DNA from: Anthoceros angustus
Taxonomy: Eukaryota; Streptophyta; Anthocerotopsida; Anthocerotales; Anthocerotaceae
Direction of reading: 5' to 3'
Assembly (NCBI GenBank): GCA_010909165.1
Contig: VJWM01000203.1
Coordinates: 248,001-312,000, forward strand
Length of the DNA stretch: 64,000 nucleotides
The translations under genes and the position numbers were made by a program. The notes under the pieces were generated by a model. It made no database searches, was not told where the DNA came from, and saw nothing but the letters and a program-made list of their open reading frames with translations. Positions within the stretch are counted from its first letter, which is position 1. The number at the start of each line of letters is the position of its first letter. Shown here piece by piece: positions 23,429 to 34,950 of this stretch.

Positions 23429-24283
23429 CTGATTTCGTTAACAGTTCATAGCTCTGCGACACCTGCTGTTCATACCCTTCCCTACATGACCAAAAGCCTT
23501 CCCACTTGCACAGCATGCATTGAAAGAAGCCTCTTGAGAGCTGGATTGCGGTGGGGATGGATGAAGCGGAAGCAGAGAATCCCCGCAGATACGGCGGGAA
23601 GAACGCCCCGGACTAGGGTTTAAGGTCTAAAACGACGGTGCTTGCGTAAGCCTGCGGTCCGATTCGCTGAGATGTTTTTCGCCTCAAGCCATCGGCGGGC
23701 GTGTGTCGGTCCATGGAACTGTGGATGTCGAGTGACTGACTGTGTCTGCCTGAATCCAGACTGCTTCTTCTTCGAATGCTGTTGCCTTGACAGGGTAAGT
23801 GTTTCACTGTTTGTGCTCAACATACCTCCCACTTCGGCGCTTTTTTTTTTTTTTCCAGTGGATCCAATTCAGCTCTTTTGCTCAAGGCTCCAGATAGATT
23901 TTGGAAGGGGACACTGTCTTCACTAGTTCGGTAAGTGATATCAGGAGCCGGACGGGATGCAATAATTCTCCAAAGCTCCAATGCTCAAGGTTAGGAAATG
24001 TTGTCATGGAGCAGGAAGCAACAGTTACTCCACTCTCCGGCTAAGCAAATGGGCTTGCAAGCTAAATTGATTCATGTAGGAAGCTGCCTGGTGTGTTCGA
24101 CACATGCTGACATGGGATGTGGTTCGTTACAGGATATGTCTTGCAAGCGTGGGGGCAACGTGCCTTGCATCAGTGTGGAGCACAAAGCTAATCTTGAGAT
24201 TCTGCAGGAACACAAGAAGAATGGATGCTCTTTTCCAGCCGTTTATTCTGCCATGCATCAGCCGGCACGAACGGTAGCCATCC

Positions 24284-24854
24284 TCATGTTTCTTTCTCAA
24301 GACCTCTGATGCCTGCTTCTCTCAGGAGGGGGGAGCGCCCTTGAAACCATTCGTCCTGTGCCGAGGAAGGTTGCAAAACGGTGCGTCCACCATCCAGGAC
24401 AAGGTTTTGGCCGGTGATGTAGCCGCCTTCAGGGCTGGCAAGGAAGGCAACGGCAGCGGCCACCTGCTCCACCGTCAGCGCCTGACCCTTCACCAACGAC
24501 TGGCTCTTCACCATCTCCTTGGCGGCCTCTAGGGTTAGGTCGAAACCCTGCAGACGCTTGAGTGTCATGACTGAGTGCCGCATGAGTTGTGGCCACCGCG
24601 TCCGGGGACACCGCACTCACCCGGATCCCGTGGTCCTCAGCTCGAAGGCCGCGCTCCTCGCCAGGCCGACCACGGCGGACTTGGCGACGGTGTAGCTGTG
24701 CGGACCGAGGCCGGCTTGGAGAGACGCCGTGCTGGCGGTGATGATGACGGAGCCTCGCTGCGCCGGCTTCATCACCCTGGCCGCGTGCTTAGCCCGAGCA
24801 CGGGGCCCTTGAGCAGCACCGCCAAGGTGTAGTCGTACTCCTTCATGTCGAGCT
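24284..24854 (-). pseudogene. Short-chain dehydrogenase/reductase remnant, copy 1
   Basis: Same protein as the copy at 26,063 but with more frame breaks. The active-site region, the GIRVSAVSPDAVAT stretch and the C-terminal GGYITGQNLVLDGG are all present in pieces. It lacks the N-terminal Rossmann NAD-binding half, which is replaced by the microsatellite at 24,856. Not expected to encode an enzyme. Confidence 0.75.
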
Positions 24855-24855
24855 C

Positions 24856-24973
24856 GTATTAGTATTAGTGTTAGTATTAGTATTAGTATTAGTATTAGTA
24901 TTATTAGTATTAGTATTATTAGTATTAGTATTAGTATTAGTATTAGTATTAGTATTAGTATTAGTATTAGTAT
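24856..24973. repeat. TTAGTA microsatellite, copy 1
   Basis: About 118 bp of TATTAG/TTAGTA hexamers with two ATTATT interruptions, ending at GGTCACC. It abuts the broken edge of the SDR remnant. The near-identical array at 26,624 belongs to the second tandem copy. Confidence 0.9.
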
Positions 24974-26062
24974 GGTCACCAAGTATTTGTAAATTACTCC
25001 TTCCTAGCTATTCCCATTGGTGACGTGAATTGCCCAAATATCCGGGTATGCAGAGTGAGGACTCGGCCCTTAAAGCGCTTGTTCTGCATGGACAAATGAA
25101 GGAAGAAGGCCTTATTTTGGCTGACCATGCTACTTTTGCTTGCCTTCCCAAGGCCTGTACAACCACGTGTGCCTTATGAAGGGAAGGGAAGCGCAGGCAT
25201 CTGATTTCGTTAACAGTTCATAGCTCTGCGACACCTGCTGTTCATACCCTTCCCTACATGACCAAAAGCCTTCCCACTTGCACAGCATGCATTGAAAGAA
25301 GCCTCTTGAGAGCTGGATTGCGGTGGGGATGGATGAAGCGGAAGCAGAGAATCCCCGCAGATACGGCGGGAAGAACGCCCCGGACTAGGGTTTAAGGTCT
25401 AAAACGACGGTGCTTGCGTAAGCCTGCGGTCCGATTCGCTGAGATGTTTTTCGCCTCAAGCCATCGGCGGGCGTGTGTGTCGGTCCATGGAACTGTGGAT
25501 GTCGAGTGACTGACTGTGTCTGCCTGAATCCAGACTGCTTCTTCTTCGAATGCTGTTGCCTTGACAGGGTAAGTGTTTCACTGTTTGTGCTCAACACCTC
25601 CCACTTCGGCGCTTTTTTTTTTCCAGTGGATCCAATTCAGCTCTTTTGCTCAAGGCTGCAGATAGATTTTGGAAGGGACACTGTCTTCACTAGTTCGGTA
25701 AGTGATATCAGGAGCCGGACGGGATGCAATAATCCTCCAAAGCTCCAATGCTCAAGGTTAGGAAATGTTGTCATGGAGCAGGAAGCAACAGTTACTCCAC
25801 TCTCCGGCTAAGCAAATGGGCTTGCAAGCTAAATTGATTCATGTAGGAAGCTGCCTGGTGTGTTCGACACATGCTGACATGGGATGTGGTTCGTTACAGG
25901 ATATGTCTTGCAAGCGTGGGGCAACATGCCTTGCATCAGTGTGGAGCACAAAGCTAATCTTGAGATTCTGCAGGAACACAAGAAGAATGGATGCTCTTTT
26001 CCAGCCGTTTATTCTGCCATGCATCAGCCGGCACGAACGGTAGCCATCCTCATGTTTCATTC

Positions 26063-26622
26063 TCAAGACCTCTGATGCCTGCTTCTCTCAGGAGGGGAGC
26101 GCCCTTGAAACCATTCGTCCTGTGCCGAGGAAGGTTGCAAAACGGTGCGTCCACCATCCAGGACAAGGTTTTGGCCGGTGATGTAGCCGCCTTCAGGGCT
26201 GGCAAGGAAGGCAACGGCAGCGGCCACCTGCTCCACCGTCAGCGCCTGACCCTTCACCAACGACTGGCTCTTCACCATCTCCTTGGCGGCCTCTAGGGTT
26301 AGGTCGAAACCCTGCAGACGCTTGAGTGTCATGACTGAGTGCCGCATGAGAGTTGTGGCCACCGCGTCCGGGGACACCGCACTCACCCGGATCCCGTGGT
26401 CCCTCAGCTCGAAGGCCGCGCTCCTCGCCAGGCCGACCACGGCGGACTTGGCGACGGTGTAGCTGTGCGGACCGAGGCCGGCTTGGAGAGACGCCGTGCT
26501 GGCGGTGATGATGACGGAGCCTCGCTGCGCCGGCTTCATCACCCTGGCCGCGTGCTTAGCCCGAGCACGGGGCCCTTGAGCAGCACCGCCAAGGTGTAGT
26601 CGTACTCCTTCATGTCGAGCTC
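26063..26622 (-). pseudogene. Short-chain dehydrogenase/reductase remnant, copy 2
   Basis: The C-terminal two thirds of a classical SDR of the plant ABA2/secoisolariciresinol-dehydrogenase type. Visible are LDMKEYDYTLAVLLKG, AARVMKPAQRGSVIITASTA, the catalytic YTVAK (Y-x3-K), the NAG-adjacent GIRVSAVSPDAVAT, and GGYITGQNLVLDGG. A one-base shift separates the first of these from the rest. The N-terminal cofactor-binding half is missing and is replaced by the hexamer microsatellite. The family oxidises or reduces small alcohols and ketones with NAD(H); this copy should be inactive. Confidence 0.8.
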
Positions 26623-26623
26623 G

Positions 26624-26740
26624 TATTAGTATTAGTGTTAGTATTAGTATTAGTATTAGTATTAGTATTATTAGTATTAGTATTATTAGTATTAGTATTA
26701 GTATTAGTATTAGTATTAGTATTAGTATTAGTATTAGTAT
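26624..26740. repeat. TTAGTA microsatellite, copy 2
   Basis: Same array and same interruptions as at 24,856-24,973, confirming that the tandem duplication happened after the microsatellite formed. If translated on the minus strand it gives an Ile/Leu run fused to the SDR frame, which is probably not a real protein. Confidence 0.9.
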
Positions 26741-26789
26741 GGTCACCAAGTATTTGTAAATTACTCCTTCCTAGCTATTCCCATTGGTG

Positions 26790-27215
26790 ACGTGAATTGC
26801 CCAAATATCCGGGTATGCAGAGTGAGGACTCGGCCCTTAAAGCGCTTGTTCTGCATGGACAAATGAAGGAAGAAGGCCTTATTTTGGCTGACCATGCTAC
26901 TTTTGCTTGCCTTCCCAAGGCCTGTACAACCACGTGTGCCTTACAGAAGGGGAGACAGCTGCATTGACTGCTTGTTGAAAAAGGGGTGCTGGATGACGGA
27001 GGTGTGGGGACCTGCATGGTGGTCATGTGATGAAATGGGGGATGGACGCCAAGGTTTTCACAAGGTCGCCATCACTTCGGTTCCATGGCTAAACAGCATG
27101 ACACTCTTGTACTACCTACCCTTGAGCATTACAATTGCATGATTGATCTTCTTGGGCGTGAAGCCTATCTACATGGGGCAGAGAAGATGCTACTGTCATG
27201 GAAAGGGCTAAAGTA
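26790..27215 (+). pseudogene. PPR remnant (partial copy also at 25,022-25,175)
   Basis: The frame reads SALKALVLHGQMKEEG, DHATFACLPKACTT, QKGRQLH and then, after stops and shifts, LPTLEHYNCMIDLLGREAYL and GAEKMLLSW. These are the end of a P motif, an L motif and the terminal L2-S2/E region of a PPR protein. Large parts between are missing. The wording QMxxEG..HxTFACLP is closest to the PPR fragment captured inside the CACTA element (29.2-31.1 kb). Confidence 0.65.
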
Positions 27216-27489
27216 ATGTTGTGGGCTTTGTAATCTTTGTAACAATGCTTTCAAAACACCATATCGCCCCTCTCTGTATCCCCGTGACTTTTGCAGGCAA
27301 GGTTAGAGCCCCGTGAGGGTTATGTTGTGGTGGCAATTGCCTGGTGGGGATGACTGCAAAATTTGGTATACAGACCAAGATTTGTCCTCTTCCCGCCCCA
27401 CACACCGCTTATTAAGAAACGCGCCGCAGAGCACCCGATGTAGCAGACCAGATCGTGCCCTAATCTTCCTCAGCTTCCCGCAACAAAAT

Positions 27490-27875
27490 ATGGCGGGGCA
27501 AGTCAGATCGTGCGTTCTAGCAGCGGCGGGGGCTCTTCTCCTGGCCTCCCTCGCCTGCACCGTAGCCTACATGCCGGCGGACCAGGGGCTGGACCAATGG
27601 TACGCGCCCGCGGATTGGGAGGGGATGTGCATGGGCCAAACCATCCAAGCTGCTCCATGTGGATTTCCCGACGTCCCGAGGTACGCGGCATACTGGACGA
27701 ACGAAGGCAACCTGGTGCTGGCCAGAGGGAATGCATTGTACTAGTCCACGCGCACCGGCGATGGCGATCGAAGTAACAGGACGGATTGCTACCTGCTCAT
27801 GCCGCGAGATGGCAACCTGGTGAGTTACAACGATTGGGCCAACCCGATCTGGGCCGACCCTATCCGATTCCGTGT
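27490..27875 (+). pseudogene. Bulb-type (GNA-like) mannose-binding lectin with in-frame stop
   Basis: ATG 27,490 opens a signal peptide (QVRSCVLAAAGALLLASLAC), then a B-lectin-like fold with GMCMGQTIQAAP, YWTNEGNLVLARGNALY, a TAG stop at 27,742, and in the same frame DCYLLMPRDGNLVSYNDWAN. The second block keeps D-x-N-x-V-x-Y of the mannose-binding signature but has Pro where Gln is usual. The stop stands where a Trp is common, so TGG to TAG is the simplest change. The product would be a small secreted lectin, often defence-related. A more decayed copy lies at 56,891-56,960. Confidence 0.6.
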
Positions 27876-27932
27876 AGTTGGAGATAGATTATTTGTACAC
27901 TTTATAAAACTTGTACATTCGAATGGCATCCA

Positions 27933-27956
27933 GTCAGGATGGCCGAGTGGTCTAAG
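27933..27956 (+). pseudogene. tRNA-Leu 5' fragment
   Basis: GTCAGGATGGCCGAGTGGTC and four further bases equal the acceptor-to-D-arm part of plant tRNA-Leu(CAA), including the A-box. The sequence then becomes an unrelated GGAGCGGAGCG-rich stretch, so only the 5' quarter remains. The fuller copy is at 57,068. Confidence 0.7.
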
Positions 27957-28054
27957 AGGAGCGGAGCGTGCGGTGCGGAGCGGTGCGTCCGCTACGCGGG
28001 AGCGGAGCGTGTGGAGGTTCGGTCGGGGCCTTCTGGTTTTCAGGCGGTTCCATG

Positions 28055-29245
28055 CACTACAAGGAGGGGCTACCTTTTACAAATGGGTCTAAGTTTAGTT
28101 AGAGGAAACTACAACACTCTTACTACAGCTCAAAGCCCTGTTGTAAGTTTTTGAACATTTACAACAAGGGTTCCTAACTAATATGATGTGGCATGGATTT
28201 TACAACGGGATTTGTTGACATGGCATGTTGACAAATTTTACAACGGGATTTGTTGACATGGCATGTTGACACAAATTTTACAACGGGGTTTGTTGACATG
28301 GCTTGCTCGTTGTACATGACGTTGTTAATTGTGCATAAACTCTTTTGATTTAGAAAACTATGGGGGTTATTTGTTAATAAAACTACATTTTGTTGAATTT
28401 ATAATGACGTGGCATAAAGGATGTTGTAAACGGTACTTGTAAAAGACGTTGTAAACCATGTTTGTTGTAGATGTGGTTGTAAATTGTGCAAGACTTGATT
28501 TTTGGAATAATACCATTTATTGGAATATCTATGAATAGATTTATTATTTGCTGATGTGGCAAGTTCGTTGCAAATGATGTTGTAAATATGTTTCTCTGGA
28601 TTTATGTTAGTTATGGGATTATCTTTTTTTTTGTATTTATCGACGTGTCACATGCATTGTAGCTATGGTTGTAAAATGCATGAAAACCATTTTATATAAA
28701 TATCTATAAATAAATTTATTATTTGCTGACATGGCAAGCTCATTGCAAATATCATTGTAAAATGGTTTCTCCAATTTATGTTATATTATTGGATTATTCA
28801 TTTATTGTATATTTACCGACGTGGCACATGCGTCGTAACTATGGTTGTAAAATGCACAAGCCAGCCAATATCCATGAATAAATATATTATTTGCTGATGT
28901 GGCATGTTTGTCAAATGCCGTTGTAAAATTTTGGAAGAGACCTTTTCCTTATTTATGTAATTTATGAGGTTATATATTAGTAAGATTGATGTGGCATGCC
29001 TTTTCCTTATTTATGTAATTTATGAGGTTATATATTAGTAAGATTGCGATGTGGCATGCTTGTCAAATGCCGTTGTAAATATGTGGAAGAGACCTTTTCT
29101 GATTTATGTCATTTATGAGGCTATATATTAGTGAAATTCGATGTGGCATGTTCATTGCAAATACATTGTAAAATGTTATACAAATTTATCGATTTATAAA
29201 TAGTGCCAGCATTGTAAAATGTCGGTGTAAGAATTTTCCTAGCCA
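28055..29245. repeat. CACTA left end and subterminal repeat region
   Basis: After the terminal CACTACAAG the sequence holds many copies of GTTGTAAA/TTTACAAC, often with TGACATGGCA or GATGTGGCATG, for example three near-identical units at 28,195-28,300 and longer degenerate units of about 140 bp from 28,500. In En/Spm elements such subterminal motifs bind the element-encoded TNPA protein; that role is inferred here. No gene is present. Confidence 0.75.
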
Positions 29246-31111
29246 AGTCAAAACGAGGCATGCATCTTGGCATACAGTCCACCGAAGCGCCCACAATCGT
29301 TATCCAAATGTCCTCTTTGCACAAGTGTGAGTGCCACCGCCTTCCAGAAGGCACCAATGCTTGCACATGCCTTCAAAAGGCAAGCAAAAGTAACCTCATC
29401 ACCACAAGCAGGCCCTCCTGCATTCGTCCATACAAAAATAGCGCCTCTTGACCAAGCCCTTTCATCCATACCCAAAGAATCGTGGCATTCCAAGTCACCA
29501 CATCCTTTGGGCTCAAGCATTCAAAAACTTGATGCGCATCTTCTACTTCGCCACACTTTGCCTACATGTCCACCGTGCAAGTGCCCACAAGTGTGTTATC
29601 TAGTCCTCTCTCCAACTGGTGGAGTGTACCGCCTTCCAGAAGGCACTTGCGTTTGCACAGCCTTGGAAGGCAAGCAAAGGTAACATGGTTGCCCACAATC
29701 GTGCCCTCCTTCTCCATTTGTCCATACAAAAATAGCGCCTCTTGGCCAAGCCCATGATTTGCATACCCAACTATCGTGGCCGTCCATGTCACGACATCCT
29801 TTCGCCTAACCTATCGAAAACCGTGTGTGTCTCTTCCGATTCACCACGGTTTGCGTACATGTCCACCGACAATAAACAAGTTCGGTGGAATGTCATGCAA
29901 CATATCATGCCGCACTTTTCTCGCTAGATTCCGTGTCCACAAATGCACAAGCTTGAAGGGCTGCTACAAAGATGTGGGCATCCGCCTTCACACCGAGCGA
30001 CACATCGCATAGTAAAGTTGTATCGCCTCATTAGGCTCCCCATGTGTAGCATGTGAGATTATATATTAGTAAGATTCGATGTGGCATGCTTGTCAAATGC
30101 CGTTGTAAATATGTGGAAGAGACCTTTTCTGATTTATGTCATTTATGAGGCTATATATTAGTGAAATTCGATGTGGCATGTTCATTGCAAATACATTGTA
30201 AAATGTTATACAAATTTATCGATTTATAAATAGTGCCAGCATTGTAAAATGTCGGTGTAAGAATTTTCCTAGCCAATGTCAAAACGAGGCATGCATCTTG
30301 GCATACAGTCCACCGAGCGCCCACAAGTCGTTATCCAAATGTCCTCTTTGCACAAGCTTGAAGGGCTGCTACAAAGATGTGGGCATCCGCCTTCAAGGCA
30401 CCAATGCTTGCACATGCCTTCAAAAGGCAAGCAAAAGTAACCTCATCGCCACAAGCAGGCCCTCCTGTTGCATTCGTCCATACAAAAATAGCCTCTTGAC
30501 CAAGCCCTTTCATCCATACCCAAAGAATCGTGGCATTCCAAGTCACCACATCCTTTGGGCTCAAGCATTCAAAAACTTGATGCGCATCTTCTACTTCGCC
30601 ACACTTTGCCTACATGTCCACCGGCAAGTGCCCACAAGTGTGTTATCTAGTCCTCTCTCCACAATGCAGTGCAGCCCTTAAGGCACTTGCGTTTGCACAG
30701 CCTTGGAAGGCAAGCAAAGGTAACATGGTTGCCCACAATCGTGCCCTCCTTCTCCATTTGTCCATACAAAAATAGCGCCTCTTGGCCAAGCCCATGATTT
30801 GCATACCCAACTATCAGGGCCGTCCATGTCACGACATCCTTTCTGCCTAACCTATCGAAAACCGTGTGTGCCTCTTCCAGTTCACCACAGTTTGCGTACA
30901 TGTCCACCAGACAGTTGGCAATAAACAAGTTCGGTGGAATGTCACTGTGCAACATATCATGCTGCACTTTTCTGCTAGATTCCAGGTCCACAGCAAATGC
31001 ACAAGCTTGAAGGGCTGCTACAAAGATGTGGGCATCCGCCTTCACACCAGAGCGACACATCGCATAGTAAAGTTGTATCGCCTCATTAGGCTCCCCATGT
31101 GTAGCATGTGC
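29028..31111 (-). pseudogene. Captured PPR gene fragment, tandemly duplicated
   Basis: Two tandem units of about 1,030-1,055 bp (29,028-30,053 and 30,058-31,111) each carry subterminal-type sequence followed by a minus-strand PPR fragment. Unit 2 is clearest: HGEPNEAIQLYYAMCRSGVK, ADAHIFVAALQACA, LFIANCLVDMYANCGELEEA, WTALIVGYANHGLGQEALFL. It is closest to PPR gene 5 (KADAHVFVAALQACALVSD). Stops and shifts rule out a full protein. Differences between the units cluster at CAG/CTG sites (see findings). Confidence 0.8.
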
Positions 31112-34100
31112 GGAGATTATTGAAAACCACATGAAGGGATTTGGTTTGCCCACCCTCCTGTAGCCTACCTCCAGATACATACATCTGCAAGATATGGTTC
31201 CCCAAGTATGTGATTGACTGCACCCAAGTTTGATGTGAGATCATGAACGCGTCATCCCACAACCATGTCCTTCTTATCTCGCACAAAGTTTTAGCACGAC
31301 ATATAAGATGGTGAGGAATAGAATAGTCTATCTACGCTAGATTTTCTGAGCTCCAACGGCCTCGAAGCTTTCCCTACTCACATAACGATGTGTCACGACT
31401 CCCATATCCAATCCGCACACCTCCTGTGCTCGCTTTGGGAGCTCGACTTGGAAGGAGAAGCACAATGACCCACTGCATATTCAAAGAAACAAGCTTCTCA
31501 TCCAACAAGTGGCTTGAACATGTTGTTTAACCCGAGGACCTCACCGGACTCCTTGCGAATGTTAGGCGAGCAAGAGCTCCTCTTACCTCGCCTAGTTTCC
31601 CACGCACAAGAGGGGAGTCCTAGGAAGTGGTGATGGGAGGACTGCTTGGTGTGGTCACACCGAGAAGCGGTGGCCGCTCAAGTCCGCTACGAGTCCGTAG
31701 TCCTATCTATTCAAATAGGTAGGACTCAAGTCCTTGGTCTTTGGGGTTTGGAAGAAGACTCAAGTCCTTGGTCTTGGGTTTCGGAAGGATGTTCCTTGGT
31801 CCTTGGGAAAAGTAGCAAGTAGATAGAAGCCTATTTCGAGTCCTTGGTCTTGGGTTTCGGAAGGATGTTCCTTGGTCCTTGGGAAAATGGTATGTAGATA
31901 GAAACCTAGTCCTTGGTCTTGGGTTTCGGAAGGATGTTCCTTGGTCCTTGGGAAAAGTAGCATGTAGATAGAAACCTATTTCGAGGGCCGAGGAAGGCAA
32001 CTTCCTTGAACCATGGGAATTCGTTTTCTAGATATTGCATGTAGGGCTATATATGCATGTTAGGTAGATGCAGGGGTAAAATTGGCCGACTCATCAAGGG
32101 CCTGGTCAGACATGTATAATCTCGCTACTCCATGGCCGGAGTAGTGAGTTCAACCTAGGCCGGGGTATACCGGTTGAAAATTTTATAGCAACTGCGAATC
32201 TAGGAATCCTAGTGTACTTCCTTTTGGATTGCACGCAATTCCAATGGAGATACACTAGGACAAGCTGATTGGTGCTACAAAGATGTGGGCATCCGCCTTC
32301 ACACCGAGCGACACATCGCATAGTAAAGTTGTATCGCCTCATTAGGCTCCCCATGTGTAGCATGTGCGGAGATTATTGAAAACCACATGAAGGGATTTGG
32401 TTTGCCCACCCTCCGTAGCCTACCTCCGGATACATACATCCGCAAGATATGGTTCCCCAAGTATGTGATTGACTCGTACCCAAGTTTGATGTGAGATCAT
32501 GAACGCGTCATCCCACAACCATGTCCTTCTTATCGCACAAAGTTTTAGCACGACATATAAGATGGTGAGGAATAGAATAGTCTATCTCGCTAGATTTTCT
32601 GAGCTCCAACGGCCTCGAAGCTTTCCCTACTCACATAACGTCGATGTCACGACTCCCATATCCAATCCGGCACACCTCCTGTGCTCGCTTTTCTTGGGAG
32701 CTCGACTTGGAAGGAGAAGCACAATGACCCACTGCATATTCAAAGAAACAAGCTTCTCATCCAACAAGTGGCTTGAACATGTTGTTTAACCCGAGGACCT
32801 CACCGGACTCCTTGCACGAATGTTAGGCGAGCAAGAGCTCCTCTTACCTCGCCTAGTTTCCCACGCACAAGAGGGGAGTCCTAGGAAGTGGTGATGGGAG
32901 GACGGTTACTTGGTGTGGTCACACCGAGAAGCGGTGGCCGCTCAAGTCCGCTACGAGTCCGTAGTCCTATCTATTCAAATAGGTAGGACTCAAGTCCTTG
33001 GTCTTTGGGGTTTGAAGAAAGCAGACTCAAGTCCTTGGTCTTGAGGTTTGAATGATGTTCCTTGGTCCTTGGGAAAGTAGCAAGTAGATAGAAGCCTATT
33101 TCGAGTCCTTGGTCTTGGGTTTCGGAAGGATGTTCCTTGGTCCTTGGGAAAATGGTATGTAGATAGAAACCTAGTCCTTGGTCTTGAGGTTTCGGAAGGA
33201 TGTTCCTTGGTCCTTGGGAAAAGTAGCATGTAGATAGAAACCTATTTCGAGGGCCGAGGAAGGCAACTTCCTTGAACCATGGGAATTCCGTTTTCTAGAT
33301 ATTGCATGTAGGGCTATATATGCATGTTAGGTAGAGGGGTAAAATTGGCCGACTCATCAAGGGCCTGGTCAGACATGTATACAATCTCGCTACTCCATGG
33401 AGTAGTGAGTTCAACCTAGGCCGGGGTATACCGGTTGAAAATTTTATAGCAACTGCGAATCTAGGAATCCTAGTGTACTTCCTTTTGGATTGCTTCAATT
33501 CCAATGGAGATACACTAGGACAAGCTGATTGGCGAGCTACATATAAAGATTTGTAATACAATGATATGCGAGTTCTTGCATATTAGCACAAAGTCGCCTA
33601 ATGAAATGGCCAATCCAGAGCGCCAGAAGGGCGCCTCGCCTAGTTTCCCACGCACAAGAGGGGAGTCCTAGGAAGTGGTGATGGGAGGACGGTTACTTGG
33701 TGTGGTCACACCGAGAAGCGGTGGCCAAGTCCGCTACGAGTCCGTAGTCCTATCTATTCAAATAGGTAGGACTCAAGTCCTTGGTCTTTGGGGTTTGGAA
33801 GAAGCAGACTCAAGTCCTTGGTCTTCGGAATGATGTTCCTTGGTCCTTGGGAAAGTAGCAAGTAGATAGAAGCCTATTTCGAGTCCTTGGTCTTGGGTTC
33901 GGAAGGATGTTCCTTGGTCCTTGGGAAAATGGTATGTAGATAGAAACCTAGTCCTTGGTCTTGGGGTTTCGGAAGGATGTTCCTTGGTCCTTGGGAAAAG
34001 TAGCATGTAGATAGAAACCTATTTCGAGGGCCGAGGAAGGCAACTTCCTTGAACCATGGGAATTCGTTTTCTAGATATTGCATGTAGGGCTATATATGCA

Positions 34101-34425
34101 TGTTAGGTAGATGCAGGGGTAAAATTGGCCGACTCATCAAGGGCGGCCAGACAATATAATCTCGCTACTCCATGGCCGGAGTAGTGAGTTCAACCTAGGC
34201 CGGGGTATACCGGTTGAAAATTTTATAGCAACTGCGAATCTAGGAATCCTAGTGTACTTCCTTTGGATTGCGCCTTCGCAATTCCAATGGAGATACACTA
34301 GGACAAGCTGATTGGTGCTACATATAAAGATTTGTAATACAATGATATGCGAGTTCTTGCATATTAGCACAAAGTCGCCTAATGAAATGGCCAATCCAGA
34401 GCGCCAGAAGGGCGCCTCGCCTACC
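31017..34425. repeat. Three tandem ~1.26-kb units, possible copia LTRs
   Basis: Units begin at 31,017 and 32,274 (offset 1,256) with a shorter third at 33,635-34,425. Each holds an inner array of about 80-bp repeats around AAGTCCTTGGTCTTGG and TTCCTTGGTCCTTGGGAAAA (31,735-31,990; 32,993-33,250; 33,775-34,030). These are followed by a TATA-like GGGCTATATATGCATG. The copia RNase H remnant just downstream makes solo or tandem LTRs plausible, but no TG...CA ends were confirmed. The arrays give repeated FPKDQGTSFRNPRPRT peptides that are not real proteins. Confidence 0.65.
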
Positions 34426-34817
34426 GAGCTAATTTCTAATAGACGCAATAGGTATAGAGTTTCGATAGGCCTTCACTTGCGATAATCTACATAGTATGCC
34501 GAATTGAAAAACCCTGAGGGATTTCACGAAGCATGGTTAGTCGTAACATCCGAAATGTAGAGGCATGTTGAAATGTTGAAATGTCAGATCCGGAAGAGGT
34601 TGAAGGACCAGATGTGACGAAATGTCATTAGTGTAATGGCGGCATTGAGGTGATTCCACCGAAAAACACATAGGAGTATTTAGATCCTTAGTCGCTAAGG
34701 TTGAAGGATCCTCCGGTGACCTTCGAGTGAAGAGGAGCTCACACTTTGACTCCTCATCTCACTTCAATCTTGATCTCACTTCCGAGCTCAAACAGATCCC
34801 AAACGAAGGTTGAAACA

Positions 34818-34950
34818 ACCGGAGTATGTGCCTACACAAGAAAACCCTGCAGATATATTAACGAAAGCTCTTTCAAAAGAGCCGCACGAGAAGCATGTTC
34901 GAGGTCCGGGGTTAGGAGAGTCCGGAACTTTCCTATCTAACCCCAACTAG
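34818..34950 (+). pseudogene. Ty1/copia Pol C-terminal remnant
   Basis: The frame reads EYVPTQENPADILTKALSKE then PHEKHVRGPGL. ADILTKAL-K is the end of the RNase H domain of Ty1/copia polyproteins. No protease, integrase or reverse-transcriptase segment is recognised nearby. 34,951-35,525 shows nothing further that I can assign. Confidence 0.8.

Larger units (their letters stand above)
23404..25175. repeat. 1.77-kb tandem duplication, copy 1
   Basis: Copy 1 (23,404-25,175) and copy 2 (25,176-26,941) adjoin exactly. The unit begins inside the first codons of PPR gene 4 and ends inside a plus-strand PPR remnant. It spans the presumed 5' flank of gene 4, an SDR remnant and a TTAGTA microsatellite. 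The copies differ mainly in homopolymer or dinucleotide lengths (for example the T run at 23,840 versus 25,612). 23,450-24,280 shows no recognisable coding family; a GACAGGTAAGTG donor-like site lies at about 23,790. Confidence 0.9.
25176..26941. repeat. 1.77-kb tandem duplication, copy 2
   Basis: Second copy of the unit starting at 23,404. Only the first eight or so codons of PPR gene 4 are repeated (25,176-25,200), so this copy has the flanking DNA but not the gene. On the right it runs on, without a break, into the longer PPR remnant at 26,790-27,215, so copy 2 holds the original right boundary. Confidence 0.9.

Noticed and set aside
24856-24973. Telomere-like TTAGTA array
   Set aside because: Plant telomeres are TTTAGGG (or TTAGGG). 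This hexamer is TTAGTA, lies inside a duplicated gene fragment and is short.
27799-28092. An open frame crossing the left CACTA boundary
   Set aside because: It is the lectin tail read through the tRNA fragment into the transposon terminus; the junction is the insertion site, so it is not an original gene.
31707-32000. Repeat protein FPKDQGTSFRNPRPRT
   Set aside because: It is the by-product of an 80-bp minisatellite inside LTR-like units and has no start or context of a gene.
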